From the NCBI GenBank assembly GCA_000720805.1, contig JODI01000059.1, positions 1-53,655 of the forward strand: a stretch of DNA of 53,655 bases, read 5' to 3'. Source of the stretch: Streptomyces violaceoruber. Lineage in GTDB: Bacteria > Actinomycetota > Actinomycetes > Streptomycetales > Streptomycetaceae. Below the pieces are notes generated by a model. The model was not told the origin of the DNA. It made no database searches and was given only the letters and a program-made list of their open reading frames with translations. Below are positions 8,734 to 17,347 of the stretch, one piece after another (the stretch's first letter is position 1; each line of letters begins with the position of its first letter). The position numbers and the translations under genes are program-made.

Positions 8734-8976
8734 ATGGAGGACATATCGGCGCACGTCGAGGTCCCCGATGTTGTCGGGATGACCACGCAGAAAGCCCATG
8801 CATTATGCCGTGATCTGGGGCTGTTCCTGGGCTACTACAACATGGACCAGCAATTGCCGAGACATGCGGTGATCGCTCACCAAGAACCACCGGCGGGCAC
8901 TATGGCACCCGCTGTTGCTGCTGTGAGGGTCTGGACGACATTGGATCCCCTGCCCGACGACCGGCGGCCACAGTAG
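8734..8976 (+). CDS. Orphan single-PASTA-domain small protein
   Basis: An 80-residue protein from ATG 8734. Residues 8-70 form one PASTA domain: VPDVVGMTTQKAHALCRDLGL, then a QEPPAGT turn and a terminal VRVWTTL strand. PASTA domains normally occur as extracellular repeats on Ser/Thr kinases or penicillin-binding proteins and sense muropeptides. Here there is a single copy with no signal peptide, membrane helix or kinase, so an intracellular role is likely but unknown. No good ribosome site precedes the ATG, and a longer reading frame extends upstream to 8428, so the start is uncertain. Confidence 0.6.
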   Translation: MEDISAHVEVPDVVGMTTQKAHALCRDLGLFLGYYNMDQQLPRHAVIAHQEPPAGTMAPAVAAVRVWTTLDPLPDDRRPQ

Positions 8977-9004
8977 CTCCCTCCTCACCCCACCGCTCTC
9001 CCCC

Positions 9005-9154
9005 GCTCCCATCCCGTCCGCCGTCGACCCACACACCGTGGAGCGGGCGTGGTTCATGGCGTCCAGGTGGAGCGCGCCACTGTACGAACGACCTGGACGC
9101 CATGGGCCGCGTCTGCTCGGCTCTGCCTGGGTCGACGGTGGACGGGATGGGAGC
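9005..9154. repeat. 150-bp interrupted palindrome
   Basis: Outer arms 9005-9031 and 9128-9154 are complementary at 26 of 27 positions. Inner arms 9055-9068 and 9091-9104 are complementary over 14 of 14. Both pairs share the same centre near 9079.5, so this is one long imperfect palindrome. It lies in gene-poor DNA (8977-9291) with no convincing coding capacity. It may be a miniature inverted-repeat element or the remains of a mobile element. Confidence 0.65.
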
Positions 9155-9290
9155 ACCCCGCACACGCCCCTACGGACCCGCAGTCGGGAACGGCGCCCCC
9201 TCCATCCCGGTGCTGGCCGATCCCCCGCCGGAGGCATCGTTCTGACCGTGGCCTGCCCGTCTAGGGCTCTACCGTCCGGGCCGTAACATG

Positions 9291-9385
9291 CTTGCGGCCC
9301 CAGGGGCCAGGCCCGGCGCCGAAGGCGCAGAGGGCCAGGCCCAAGGGGCCAGGCCCGCGCTTTGCGCGGGCCCTTGATTTGGTCC
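9291..9385. repeat. GC-rich short repeats at the broken end of the Lrp-type gene
   Basis: Three copies of GGCCAGGCCC or close variants (from about 9303) alternate with small palindromes: GGCGCC/GGCGC and the hairpin GGCCCGCG/CGCGGGCC with a TT-containing loop. They sit exactly where the regulator gene loses similarity to its family, so they may mark the deletion or insertion breakpoint. Confidence 0.45.
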
Positions 9386-10020
9386 GCCGCGTCAACGCCC
9401 TGCCGGCGCTCAGCACCCTGCGCCGGGGCGTCACCTGGGACCCGCAGTTCCTGACCGAGGCCGAACGGGCCGACCTGCTCCACCTCACCGGTGCCCGCTC
9501 CGAGGGCACGGCGAGCGCGACTCCCCCCGCCAAACCGCTCAGCGAGGCCGAACGCACCGTCGTCACCCAGCTGATCCAGGACAGCCGGGCCTCCGCCGCC
9601 GCCATCGGCCGGGCCGCGGGCCTGGCCACCTCCACCGCGCACCGTGTCGTCCGCCGGGTCCTCGACGAGGGATGGGTCAAACCGCGCCTGGAGATCGTGT
9701 CGGAATGGCTCGGCTTCCAGACCCCCTTCATGCTCCGCCTGCGAGTGGCCCCGGGCGAAACCCCCGACGTCATGCGCCGGATCGACCAGCTCCCTCAGAC
9801 CCGGCTCGCCGCACATGTGGCCAGCGACGTGTCCGTCCTCGCCACCGGCCTCGTCACCGACCGCTCCGCCCTGGCGCTCTTCGTCGACAACGAGCTGGCC
9901 AGGATCCCCGGCATCCTCACCGTCAGGCTCGACGTCATGCTCGCCGAACCGCGCCGCTACTGGCTGGACCGGGACCTGACCTCCGGTCTCGGCACATTCC
10001 ACGCGCCGACGCTGCTGTGA
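9292..10020 (+). pseudogene. 5'-truncated Lrp/AsnC-family transcriptional regulator
   Basis: The frame contains one AsnC-type helix-turn-helix (LSEAERTVVTQLIQDSRASAAAIGRAAGL, about codons 83-115; given here only as a position guide) and one ligand-binding RAM-like domain. Many streptomycete regulators of this kind are about 330 residues with two such units. Codons 28-80 look like the tail of a first ligand domain, so the first HTH seems missing. The frame opens with a TTG in GC-rich repeats with no ribosome site. I read it as a truncated gene; a shorter functional protein cannot be excluded. Confidence 0.55.
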
Positions 10021-10108
10021 GCCGGCCGGCGTCGCCGACGGAGGACGGCTCACAGCCGCTCGGTGGCGGACAGCCGAAGTACCCGTCGGCTCCGCAACCC
10101 GAGTCCGG

Positions 10109-10139
10109 CCCCTACCGGCGCCGATGGCGCCGGTAGGGG
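10109..10139. terminator. Perfect 14-bp bidirectional terminator hairpin
   Basis: CCCCTACCGGCGCC (10109-10122) and its exact complement (10126-10139) flank a 3-nt GAT loop. It lies between the convergent Lrp-type remnant and the small zinc-ribbon gene and should stop transcription from both sides. Confidence 0.8.
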
Positions 10140-10179
10140 CCCGATGGCACCTGAAGCCCCAGAGCCGGCCTGTCCGCGC

Positions 10180-10356
10180 TCAGAAGAGCCCGGCCACCAA
10201 CCCGACAACCCACGTGCCATAGGTCTTCCAGCGGTGGGACTGGCGGCAGTACAGCCGCGGCTTGCGGCGGCCGCCCTGGTCGATGAGTGTGTCGCACCAA
10301 CGGCAGGGCAGGTCACCGTGATACGTGCCGTCTTCCCCCAGACGTGCTCTCCCCAT
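10180..10356 (-). CDS. 58-residue zinc-ribbon-like small protein
   Basis: A short frame from ATG 10356 encodes a 58-residue protein. It has CRWC near residue 18 and CRQSHRWKTYG near residue 37, a Cys/His arrangement typical of small actinobacterial proteins resembling a CxxC...C-S-x-x-C/H ribbon. It ends in a hydrophobic VVGLVAGLF segment that may touch the membrane. The first 12 residues carry Arg and acidic residues. It follows the SRPBCC gene on the same strand with a 32-bp gap. Function unknown; the recognisable motif and position before a perfect terminator support a real gene. Confidence 0.6.
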   Translation of the reverse strand: MGRARLGEDGTYHGDLPCRWCDTLIDQGGRRKPRLYCRQSHRWKTYGTWVVGLVAGLF

Positions 10357-10388
10357 GGCCGGACCTTAACGGCCTCCGTCCGGGTGGT

Positions 10389-10838
10389 CTACGCCATGTC
10401 GCGCTCCAACCTCTCCTTCAGCAGCTGCTCGTCACGCGGCAGCTCCGTGCGGAGCTGGCGGCGGACGAAGAGAGGGACGAGCAGCTTGCCGAGGCCGTGG
10501 CCCTCGAAGTCGGCCTCCATCGTCACGCGCGAGCGGCGCCCCTGTTCGAGCGGTTCGACCTCGCCGCGGACGTGCGCTCTGACAGGGCCGTCGACACCGT
10601 GCAGACCCCAGCTGTACGGCGGGACGATCTCGGTGAACTCCAGGGTCATCGGCATCTCACGGGTGCCGACGCGCCGGGTGACCCGGACCCGGGAGCCCTC
10701 GTGCAACGGGCCTTCGTCGAGCCGCTCCGCAGCAACAGCGCTCAGCTGCCATTCCGGCAGGTGGGAGGAGTCTGTGACATACGCGAAGACGTCGTCGGGG
10801 CTGCAGTCGATGTCGATCACTTCTCGGATGGCGGACAT
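10389..10838 (-). CDS. SRPBCC-family (polyketide cyclase-like) protein
   Basis: The 149-residue protein starts at ATG 10838 with AAGGAGG about 7 nt upstream; the frame extends further upstream but without family similarity. It has the START-like pattern: a first strand (IREVIDIDCSPDDVFAYVTD), an LPEWQ helix-turn, then curved beta strands and a long C-terminal helix rich in Arg/Glu. Members bind hydrophobic ligands or act as cyclases and dehydratases; no ligand can be assigned. Probably monocistronic or co-transcribed with the 58-residue gene downstream. Confidence 0.75.
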   Translation of the reverse strand: MSAIREVIDIDCSPDDVFAYVTDSSHLPEWQLSAVAAERLDEGPLHEGSRVRVTRRVGTREMPMTLEFTEIVPPYSWGLHGVDGPVRAHVRGEVEPLEQGRRSRVTMEADFEGHGLGKLLVPLFVRRQLRTELPRDEQLLKERLERDMA

Positions 10839-10954
10839 CGCACCCTCCTTCCAGCGTGCACCGTTTGCCGGCGTGCACCGTTTGAGGGACTTACACCGGA
10901 ATCGTCCCACTAGCCGTGCGGGGATGCCATCGCCCGCCTCCGGGAACGCGAGAA

Positions 10955-10974
10955 GCCCCCGCCGAAGCGAGGGC
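10955..10974 (-). terminator. Terminator hairpin downstream of cdsA
   Basis: An 8-bp stem with one mismatch (GCCCCCGC with GCGAGGGC) and a CGAA tetraloop lies 54 bp past the cdsA stop. Confidence 0.6.
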
Positions 10975-11028
10975 CTCACGAAAGCGACGTACGAACGGTG
11001 CGCGTGGTGCGACGGACGGTACGGCCGG

Positions 11029-12246
11029 TCAGCCCGACCCTACGAAGATCACCAGCAGCAGCCACACCACAGGAGCCGTCGGCAGCAGCGAGTCCAGCCG
11101 GTCCATGATTCCGCCATGGCCCGGCAGCAGTGTGCCCATGTCCTTGATGCCCAGGTCCCGCTTGATCATCGACTCGCCGAGATCGCCGAGCGTGGCGCTG
11201 GCCGCGACGGCGAACCCCAACAGCAGGCCCTGCCACCACAACCCGTCGTCGATCAGGAACTGCATGCACAGCGCGCCCGCCACCATCGCGAACGAGACCG
11301 CGCCCAGCAGGCCCTCGCGGGTCTTTCCGGGACTGATCCGGGGGGCGAGCTTGTGTTTGCCGAAGCGCCAGCCGATGGCGTACGCGCCGGTGTCGCTGAC
11401 GACGGTCAGGAGCAGGAACGTCAGCACGCGACGCGGTCCGTCGTCGGCGGTGAGCATCATGGCGACGAAGGTGGCCAGGAACGGGACGTAGAAGGCCGCG
11501 AAGACGCCCGCCGTGACGTCCTTGAGGTACCCCTCCGGCGGTTCCGTCATCCGCCAGACCAGGACGGCCAGCGCGGTGAGCGCCATCGCGACCCAGGCGG
11601 CCTCGGCGCCCCGGACGTACCCGGAGACGACCATGGCGGCACCGCCCAGCGCGAGCGGGACGAGGGGCGCCTTGATGCCCTTGCGCTCTTCCAGCCGCTT
11701 GGTCAGCTCCCACAGGCCGACGACCACGGCGACGGTTATCACGCCGACGAAGACGGCCTTGACGACGAACAGGGAGGCGACGATCACCACACCGAGTCCG
11801 ACGCCGACCCCTATGGCCGAACCCAGGTCACGGCCCGCGCTCTTCTTCTGCGGCGCGGACGCCGGCTGCGAGACGTCGGGCATGGGCTCCGGATTCTGCG
11901 GCGCCGCCCCGTAGGGCCGCGCCTGCGGCGTGTCGTAAGGCCCGGGGGACCGGAACTGCGGTGTCTCGTCGCGGAACAAGGGGCCGCTCGCCCGAGCGGC
12001 CCCCCGGACGTCATCCTGGTCTCCGCCGTACGCGGGTTCGTCGGGCACGATGGGCATGGGGCGAGTGTGCTGCGCGTCATGCGCATCGTACGCGGGACCC
12101 GTCGGAGCAGCCCCCTGGACAGGTCCCTGGTCGGACGGTCCCCAGTACCCGGCGTGGGGACCGGCCTGCGAGCCGGCGTGGGCACCGGCTTGCGGCCCGG
12201 CCTGTGACCCGGCTTGTGGCGGAGCGCCCCAGGAAGAGTCGTTCAT
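11029..12246 (-). CDS. cdsA: Phosphatidate cytidylyltransferase CdsA
   Basis: This membrane enzyme makes CDP-diacylglycerol from phosphatidate and CTP for phospholipid synthesis. The 405-residue protein has a cytosolic N-terminal extension of about 130 residues, rich in Gly/Pro/Gln/Ala with short AG-Q-AGPxAG repeats, which enteric CdsA lacks. About eight membrane helices follow. The CdsA signature DLGESMIKRDLGIKDMG near residue 370 carries the catalytic Asp and Lys residues, followed by PGHGGIMDRLDSL. The start codon overlaps the frr stop by one base (TGATG), so the two are translationally coupled. Confidence 0.93.
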   Translation of the reverse strand: MNDSSWGAPPQAGSQAGPQAGAHAGSQAGPHAGYWGPSDQGPVQGAAPTGPAYDAHDAQHTRPMPIVPDEPAYGGDQDDVRGAARASGPLFRDETPQFRSPGPYDTPQARPYGAAPQNPEPMPDVSQPASAPQKKSAGRDLGSAIGVGVGLGVVIVASLFVVKAVFVGVITVAVVVGLWELTKRLEERKGIKAPLVPLALGGAAMVVSGYVRGAEAAWVAMALTALAVLVWRMTEPPEGYLKDVTAGVFAAFYVPFLATFVAMMLTADDGPRRVLTFLLLTVVSDTGAYAIGWRFGKHKLAPRISPGKTREGLLGAVSFAMVAGALCMQFLIDDGLWWQGLLLGFAVAASATLGDLGESMIKRDLGIKDMGTLLPGHGGIMDRLDSLLPTAPVVWLLLVIFVGSG

Positions 12247-12803
12247 CAGACCTCGAGCAGCTCGGCTTCCTTGTGCTTGAGGAGCTCGTCCACCTGGGCG
12301 ACGTACTTGTGGGTGGTGTCGTCGAGCTCCTTCTCCGCGCGCCGGCCCTCGTCCTCGCCGACCTCGCCGTCCTTGACGAGCTTGTCGATGGAGTCCTTGG
12401 CCTTGCGGCGCACGGCGCGGATGGAGACCTTGCTGTCCTCGGCCTTGCCCCGGGCGACCTTGATGTAGTCGCGGCGGCGCTCCTCGGTGAGTTCGGGGAA
12501 CACCACCCGGATGATGTTGCCGTCGTTGCTCGGGTTGACGCCCAGGTCGGAGTCGCGGATCGCCTGCTCGATGTTGCGCAGCGCGCTCTTGTCGAACGGG
12601 GTCACGACCGCCATGCGCGGCTCCGGCACGGAGAACGAAGCCAGCTGGTTGATCGGCGTCGGCGCACCGTAGTAGTCGGCCACGATCTTGTTGAACATCG
12701 CCGGGTGCGCACGGCCGGTGCGGATCGCGGCGAAGTCCTCCTTGGCGACCACGACGGCCTTCTCCATCTTCTCCTCGGCCTCGAGGAGGGTCTCTTCGAT
12801 CAC
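12246..12803 (-). CDS. frr: Ribosome recycling factor
   Basis: The 185-residue protein releases ribosomal subunits after termination together with EF-G. It matches the normal length and the helical domain I/domain II layout: [14 protein letters not shown] near residue 22, [16 protein letters not shown] near residue 78, and the long C-terminal helical arm. I chose the second of two adjacent GTG codons (12803), giving the family-typical MIEETL start; GGAGC lies just upstream. The frame runs on to 13019 without similarity. It is coupled to cdsA and lies 169 bp downstream of pyrH. Confidence 0.94.
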   Translation of the reverse strand: MIEETLLEAEEKMEKAVVVAKEDFAAIRTGRAHPAMFNKIVADYYGAPTPINQLASFSVPEPRMAVVTPFDKSALRNIEQAIRDSDLGVNPSNDGNIIRVVFPELTEERRRDYIKVARGKAEDSKVSIRAVRRKAKDSIDKLVKDGEVGEDEGRRAEKELDDTTHKYVAQVDELLKHKEAELLEV

Positions 12804-12972
12804 CACTTGCTCCTGCGTGTCTTGAGTAGGCCCGGCTGCGGTTCCTTGGTGAGGGCGGCGGCCGGCTGCGTCGCGTCTTCTTCCTGCACGGTTCCCGACC
12901 GGCAGGACATTGTCCATCCCCCGGCCAGGGTCCGTCCCGTCCGTCCCCCGGACGGGGTGGTTCGTCGATTCG

Positions 12973-13731
12973 TCAGTCCCGGCTGCCCTGGTCACCCACC
13001 AGCGTGCCGATCTTCTCACCCTTGACGGCGCGGGCGATATTGCCCTCCGCCAGGAGCTCGAACACCAGGATCGGGAGCTTGTTGTCGCGGCACAGCGTGA
13101 TCGCGGTCATGTCGGCGACCTTGAGGTCGCGGGTGATGACCTCGCCGTAGCCGAGAGAGTCGAACTTGACCGCGTCGGGGTTGGTCTTCGGGTCGGAGTC
13201 GTAGACCCCGTCCACGCCGTTCTTGCCCATCAGCAGCGCCTCGGCGTCGATCTCCAGGGCGCGCTGGGCGGCGGTGGTGTCGGTGGAGAAGTAGGGCATG
13301 CCCATACCGGCGCCGAAGATGACCACGCGGCCCTTCTCAAGGTGGCGCACGGCACGCAGCGGGATGTACGGCTCGGCCACCTGTCCCATGGTGATGGCGG
13401 TCTGCACGCGGCTGTCGATGCCCTCCTTCTCCAGGAAGTCCTGGAGGGCGAGGCAGTTCATGACCGTGCCGAGCATGCCCATGTAGTCGGAGCGGGCCCG
13501 GTCCATGCCACGCTGCTGGAGCTCGGCCCCGCGGAAGAAGTTGCCGCCGCCGATGACGACGGCGATCTGCGCGCCGTCCCGCACGACCGCCGCGATCTCG
13601 CGGGCGATCTTGTGCACCACGTCGGGGTCGACGCCCAGGCCACCGCCACCGGCGAAGGCCTCTCCGGACAGCTTCAGCAGAAACCGGCCGCTCACTTTGC
13701 CGTCGTCGCTCTTCTGGGCCTTGGTGGTCAT
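12973..13731 (-). CDS. pyrH: UMP kinase PyrH
   Basis: The 252-residue hexameric kinase phosphorylates UMP to UDP. The amino-acid-kinase fold is clear: LLKLSGEAF near residue 18, [10 protein letters not shown] near residue 57, [17 protein letters not shown] near residue 138, and the nucleotide-binding [15 protein letters not shown] near residue 172. ATG 13731 gives the usual actinobacterial N-terminus. It is separated from tsf upstream by a terminator-like hairpin, so it probably has its own promoter or depends on read-through. Confidence 0.95.
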   Translation of the reverse strand: MTTKAQKSDDGKVSGRFLLKLSGEAFAGGGGLGVDPDVVHKIAREIAAVVRDGAQIAVVIGGGNFFRGAELQQRGMDRARSDYMGMLGTVMNCLALQDFLEKEGIDSRVQTAITMGQVAEPYIPLRAVRHLEKGRVVIFGAGMGMPYFSTDTTAAQRALEIDAEALLMGKNGVDGVYDSDPKTNPDAVKFDSLGYGEVITRDLKVADMTAITLCRDNKLPILVFELLAEGNIARAVKGEKIGTLVGDQGSRD

Positions 13732-13769
13732 GGGGATCCCGCCTCTTTCACGTGGTGCACATGCGAAGA

Positions 13770-13819
13770 AGGCCATTGCCGGTGGGGTGTCGTTCGCATC
13801 CCATGCGCGGCAATGGCCT
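13770..13819 (-). terminator. tsf terminator hairpin
   Basis: AGGCCATTGCCG (13770-13781) pairs perfectly with CGGCAATGGCCT (13808-13819) around a 26-nt loop. It lies between tsf and pyrH and should separate or attenuate them. Confidence 0.75.
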
Positions 13820-13921
13820 CCTCGTCAGATCTGCTGTCGTCCCCCACGCACGCGTGCGTGAAGGCGTACGCGGACGACTACTACGACCCTATCGGGGTCG
13901 AGCGCCGAGCGCGGTACGGAC

Positions 13922-14758
13922 TCAGATGCCGACCTTGATGCGCGTGAAGCGCTTCAGGGTGACACCGGCCTCGTCCAGAACCTTCTGGACCGACTTCTTG
14001 TTGTCGAGCGCGTACGGCTGGCCGAGCAGCGTGGCGTCCTTGAAGAAGCCGTTGAGGCGACCCTCGACGATCTTCGGCAGGGCGGCCTCGGGCTTGCCCT
14101 CGGCGCGGGTGGTCTCCTCGGCGACGCGGCGCTCGGACTCGACGACCTCGGCCGGCACGTCCTCCTTGGAGAGGTACTTCGGCGCGAAGGCGGCGATGTG
14201 CTGGGCGACACCCTTGGCGATCTCGGCGTTGGGCTTGTCGAGCTCGACCAGGACACCGATCTGCGGCGGCAGGTCGGGCATCGTGCGGTGCATGTACGCC
14301 GTCACGAAGCCGTCCGCGAACACCGCGAAGCGGTCCAGGACGATCTTCTCGCCCAGGGTGGCGTTGGCCTCGTCGACGTACGCCTGAACGGTCTTGCCGG
14401 ACTCGATCTCGGAGGCGAGCAGGGCCTCCAGGTCGGCCGGGGCGGTCTTGGCGACGTGCTCGGCGATCGCGGTGGCGACGGCCTGGAACTTGTCGCCCTT
14501 GGCGACGAAGTCCGTCTCGCACTTCAGCTCGACCAGGACACCGGAGGAGTTGTCGTCGGCGATGACCGAGACCACGGCGCCGTTCTCGGCGGAGCGGCCC
14601 TCGCGCTTGGCGACGCCCTTCTGGCCCCTGATACGGAGCGCCTCGACGGCCTTCTCGACGTTGCCCTCGGCCTCGTCCAGCGCCTTCTTGCAGTCCATCA
14701 TGCCGGCGCCGGTGAGCTCGCGGAGCTTCTTGACGTCGGCGGCGGTGTAGTTCGCCAT
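13922..14758 (-). CDS. tsf: Translation elongation factor Ts
   Basis: The 278-residue nucleotide-exchange factor for EF-Tu has the N-terminal UBA-like signature TAADVKKLRELTGAGMMDCK at residues 4-23. The core-domain motif FVAKGDKFQ follows near residue 84, then the two-subdomain body typical of EF-Ts. It follows rpsB in the universal rpsB-tsf order with a 95-bp gap holding a hairpin. The C-terminus ends in FTRIKVGI. Confidence 0.95.
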   Translation of the reverse strand: MANYTAADVKKLRELTGAGMMDCKKALDEAEGNVEKAVEALRIRGQKGVAKREGRSAENGAVVSVIADDNSSGVLVELKCETDFVAKGDKFQAVATAIAEHVAKTAPADLEALLASEIESGKTVQAYVDEANATLGEKIVLDRFAVFADGFVTAYMHRTMPDLPPQIGVLVELDKPNAEIAKGVAQHIAAFAPKYLSKEDVPAEVVESERRVAEETTRAEGKPEAALPKIVEGRLNGFFKDATLLGQPYALDNKKSVQKVLDEAGVTLKRFTRIKVGI

Positions 14759-14798
14759 GATTTCTGGAATCTCTCTCGAAGTCCGAAGATCTACGGGC

Positions 14799-14831
14799 GG
14801 ACGGCGGGGGCTTCGTGGGCCCCCGCCGTCC
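14799..14831 (-). terminator. rpsB-tsf intergenic attenuator hairpin
   Basis: A perfect 13-bp stem (GGACGGCGGGGGC with its complement) lies in the 95-bp rpsB-tsf gap. With no T-tract it is likely a partial terminator that lowers tsf expression relative to rpsB. Confidence 0.7.
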
Positions 14832-14853
14832 GGAACCCGTAGGTGGTGAGGGG

Positions 14854-15795
14854 TCAGGCCTGCTCGGCGTCCGCGGCAGGGGCCTCGGCAGCGGGGGCCT
14901 CGGCCTCGGCGGCCGGAGCCTCGGCGGCGGGGGCCTCAGCCTCGGCGGCCGGAGCCTCGGCCGCAGGAGCGGCCTCAGCGGCGGGCGCCTCGACGGCAGG
15001 GGCCTCGGCCTCGTCCGCCTTCTTCTCGCCCTCGAGCAGGTCGCGCTCCCACTCGGCCAGCGGCTCGCCCGCGGCCTTCTCGCCCTTGCCCTCGGTGGCG
15101 ACACCGGAGCGGGAGATGAGGCCCTCGGCGACCGCGTCCGCGATCACACGGGTGAGCAGCGTGACGGAGCGGATCGCGTCGTCGTTGCCGGGGATCTTGT
15201 AGTCGACCTCGTCGGGGTCGCAGTTCGTGTCGAGGATGGCGACGACCGGGATGTTGAGCTTCCGGGCCTCGCCGACCGCGATGTGCTCCTTCTTGGTGTC
15301 CACGATCCAGACGGCGCTGGGCACCTTGGACATCTCGCGGATACCACCGAGGGTCTTCTCCAGCTTGGCCTTCTCGCGCGAGAGCACGAGAAGCTCCTTC
15401 TTGGTCAGACCGGACGCGGCGACGTCCTCGAAGTCGATCTGCTCGAGCTCCTTGAGGCGCTGCAGACGCTTGTAGACGGTCGAGAAGTTGGTGAGCATGC
15501 CGCCCAGCCAGCGCTGGTTGACGTAGGGCATGCCGACGCGGGTGGCCTGCTCGGCGATGGCCTCCTGCGCCTGCTTCTTCGTGCCGACGAACATGACCGT
15601 GCCGCCGTGGGCGACGGTCTCCTTGACGAACTCGTAGGCGCGGTCGATGTACGACAGCGACTGGAGCAGGTCGATGATGTAGATGCCGTTGCGCTCCGTG
15701 AAGATGAAGCGCTTCATCTTCGGGTTCCAACGACGGGTCTGGTGACCGAAGTGGACGCCGCTTTCCAGCAGCTCCCGCATCGTGACGACGGCCAT
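14854..15795 (-). CDS. rpsB: 30S ribosomal protein S2
   Basis: The 313-residue protein shows the S2 signatures near the N-terminus ([20 protein letters not shown]), GTKKQAQE near residue 72 and [13 protein letters not shown] near residue 90. [20 protein letters not shown] and [11 protein letters not shown] follow. Its last 60 residues are a low-complexity Ala/Glu/Pro tail built from EAPAAEA-type units, absent from E. coli S2 but usual in streptomycetes. AAGGAGAA precedes ATG 15795. It is divergent from the M23 peptidase gene. Confidence 0.96.
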   Translation of the reverse strand: MAVVTMRELLESGVHFGHQTRRWNPKMKRFIFTERNGIYIIDLLQSLSYIDRAYEFVKETVAHGGTVMFVGTKKQAQEAIAEQATRVGMPYVNQRWLGGMLTNFSTVYKRLQRLKELEQIDFEDVAASGLTKKELLVLSREKAKLEKTLGGIREMSKVPSAVWIVDTKKEHIAVGEARKLNIPVVAILDTNCDPDEVDYKIPGNDDAIRSVTLLTRVIADAVAEGLISRSGVATEGKGEKAAGEPLAEWERDLLEGEKKADEAEAPAVEAPAAEAAPAAEAPAAEAEAPAAEAPAAEAEAPAAEAPAADAEQA

Positions 15796-16068
15796 GGCCG
15801 TTCTCCTTGGTGTTCTCGGTTGTGCCGCGCGCGCCGGGATGGCACGCGCGCCTGACGCCCGCGATGCGCCGTGCCGCTGGGGACCGAGTGGCGCTGACAC
15901 CGACCGTGGGACGGTCTGATGTCGGGGCGTGCGAAGTCGACCCGGTGACCCGGATCGCCAGAAGAAGTGTACGGGACCGGCGAGGGACCGGGTGACGCCG
16001 TTGTCCACAACCGGGGAGTAGTCCACAGGTCCCGGCCATGGTCGCGACGGGTGCGGGACGGTTCTCGT

Positions 16069-16671
16069 ATGCGAGCGATGCGATATGCGGGTGGTTGGGG
16101 GCGTACGTGGCCGGTGTTGCTGTTGCTGCTGACGGCGGCACTGCTGACCTGCGCGGCCCGGCCGGGCGGAGAGCCCCTCCCCCTGGGCCCGGCGGCCACG
16201 GACACGACGGTTCCGGCCATCGGCCGTACCTGGCCGGTGGGCGTGCGCCCGGCCGTCCTGCGCGGCTGGGAGCCCCCGGCGACGACGTACGGCCGCGGCC
16301 ACCGGGGCGTGGACCTGTCGGCGCCTCCCGGCACTCCGGTACGAGCGGTGGCGGCGGGCCGGGTCTCCTTCGCGGGCAGGGTCGCGGGCAGGGGGGTCGT
16401 CTCGGTGGAGCTGACGGGGACGGGCGAGCCACCTCTGCGCACGACGTACGAGCCGGTGCGAACCTCGGTGAGGAAGGGCCAGGAGGTGGCGGCGGGCGAG
16501 GTGATCGGCACGGTGGAACCGACGGGTTCGCATTGCGCGGCCACGTGCGTGCACTGGGGCCTGCGGCGAGGCGAGACCTACCTGGACCCGCTGTCGCTGC
16601 TGCCGAGGTGGCTGTTGCACCGGGGCCCGTCGAGACTGCTGCCGGTGATCGGCGTACCACTACCGGGGTAG
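16069..16671 (+). CDS. Secreted M23-family peptidase-like protein
   Basis: A 200-residue protein from ATG 16069 (or 16078). It has an Arg-rich n-region and a strongly hydrophobic signal segment ([15 protein letters not shown]) that could also be read as a lipobox (LLTC). The lysostaphin-type domain has [16 protein letters not shown] (HxxxD metal ligands) near residue 85, then a long gap and CVHWGLR near residue 166 for the HxH-like site, which appears as H-W-G. Members cleave peptidoglycan cross-bridges; a degenerate second motif may reduce activity. Divergent from rpsB. Confidence 0.75.
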   Translation: MRAMRYAGGWGRTWPVLLLLLTAALLTCAARPGGEPLPLGPAATDTTVPAIGRTWPVGVRPAVLRGWEPPATTYGRGHRGVDLSAPPGTPVRAVAAGRVSFAGRVAGRGVVSVELTGTGEPPLRTTYEPVRTSVRKGQEVAAGEVIGTVEPTGSHCAATCVHWGLRRGETYLDPLSLLPRWLLHRGPSRLLPVIGVPLPG

Positions 16672-16679
16672 CCGACCCC

Positions 16680-17260
16680 GTCGGCCGCCCCAGCCGGACA
16701 CCCCGGGCCGCCGACCCTCGGCGCCCCCAGCCGGGGCATCCCGGGAAGCCGGCACTCGGCGCCCCCCCCAACCGGGGCATCCCGGGAAGCCGACAGTCGT
16801 CGCTCCCGGCCGGGACACCCCGCGAAGCCGGCCTTCCTCGCCCCCAAGCAGCACCCCCGCCAAGCCGGCACCCGTCGACCACCCCAGCCAGGGCACCCGC
16901 GCGAAGCCGGCCTCGTCGCCTGCCAGCCAGGGCACCCCGGCGAAGCCGGCCGCGTCGCCTCCCAGCCAGGGCACCCCCGCGAAGCCGGCCGCGTCGCCCC
17001 GAGCAGGGACGCCGCCGCCAATTCGGCACCCGTCGACCGCCCCAGCCGGGGCATTCGGAGGTCGCCGACCCTCGCCCCCGACCCCAGCCAGGGCATGCCC
17101 GCCAAGCCGGCACCCGTCGACCGCCCCCGCCGGGGTATCCCGCGAAGCCGGCACCCATGGACCAGCCCGCCGGAGCAATCCGCGAAGCCGCCACTCGTCG
17201 ACCGCCCCAGCCACGGCATCCGCATCCGCATCCGCCCGAGCGCCGCCAGTCGTGCCGCCT
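16680..17260. repeat. Degenerate 39-bp tandem repeat array
   Basis: The 676-bp gap between the M23 gene and the TetR gene is filled by degenerate units with the core CCAGCCAGGGCACCCC-GCGAAGCCGGC. The three clearest copies, starting near 16895, repeat every 39 bp. Edges are worn, with some units nearer 45-50 bp. Because 39 is a multiple of three, both strands stay open and read as 13-residue repeats, but composition and ragged ends argue against a gene. I see no other feature in this gap. Confidence 0.7.
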
Positions 17261-17347
17261 GAGGCGGCTCCCGGTCCAAACGAGGTGGCACTCCGAAAGC
17301 GCCGGGCTGAGTGGCCCACCTGCGGGCCCGGCCCGGCCGACCCGGCG

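Noticed and set aside
9038..9286. Two small overlapping frames on both strands with the same VDGGRDGS-type peptide
   Set aside because: The shared peptide is explained by the palindrome at 9005-9154 being read on both strands; no ribosome site or family was seen.
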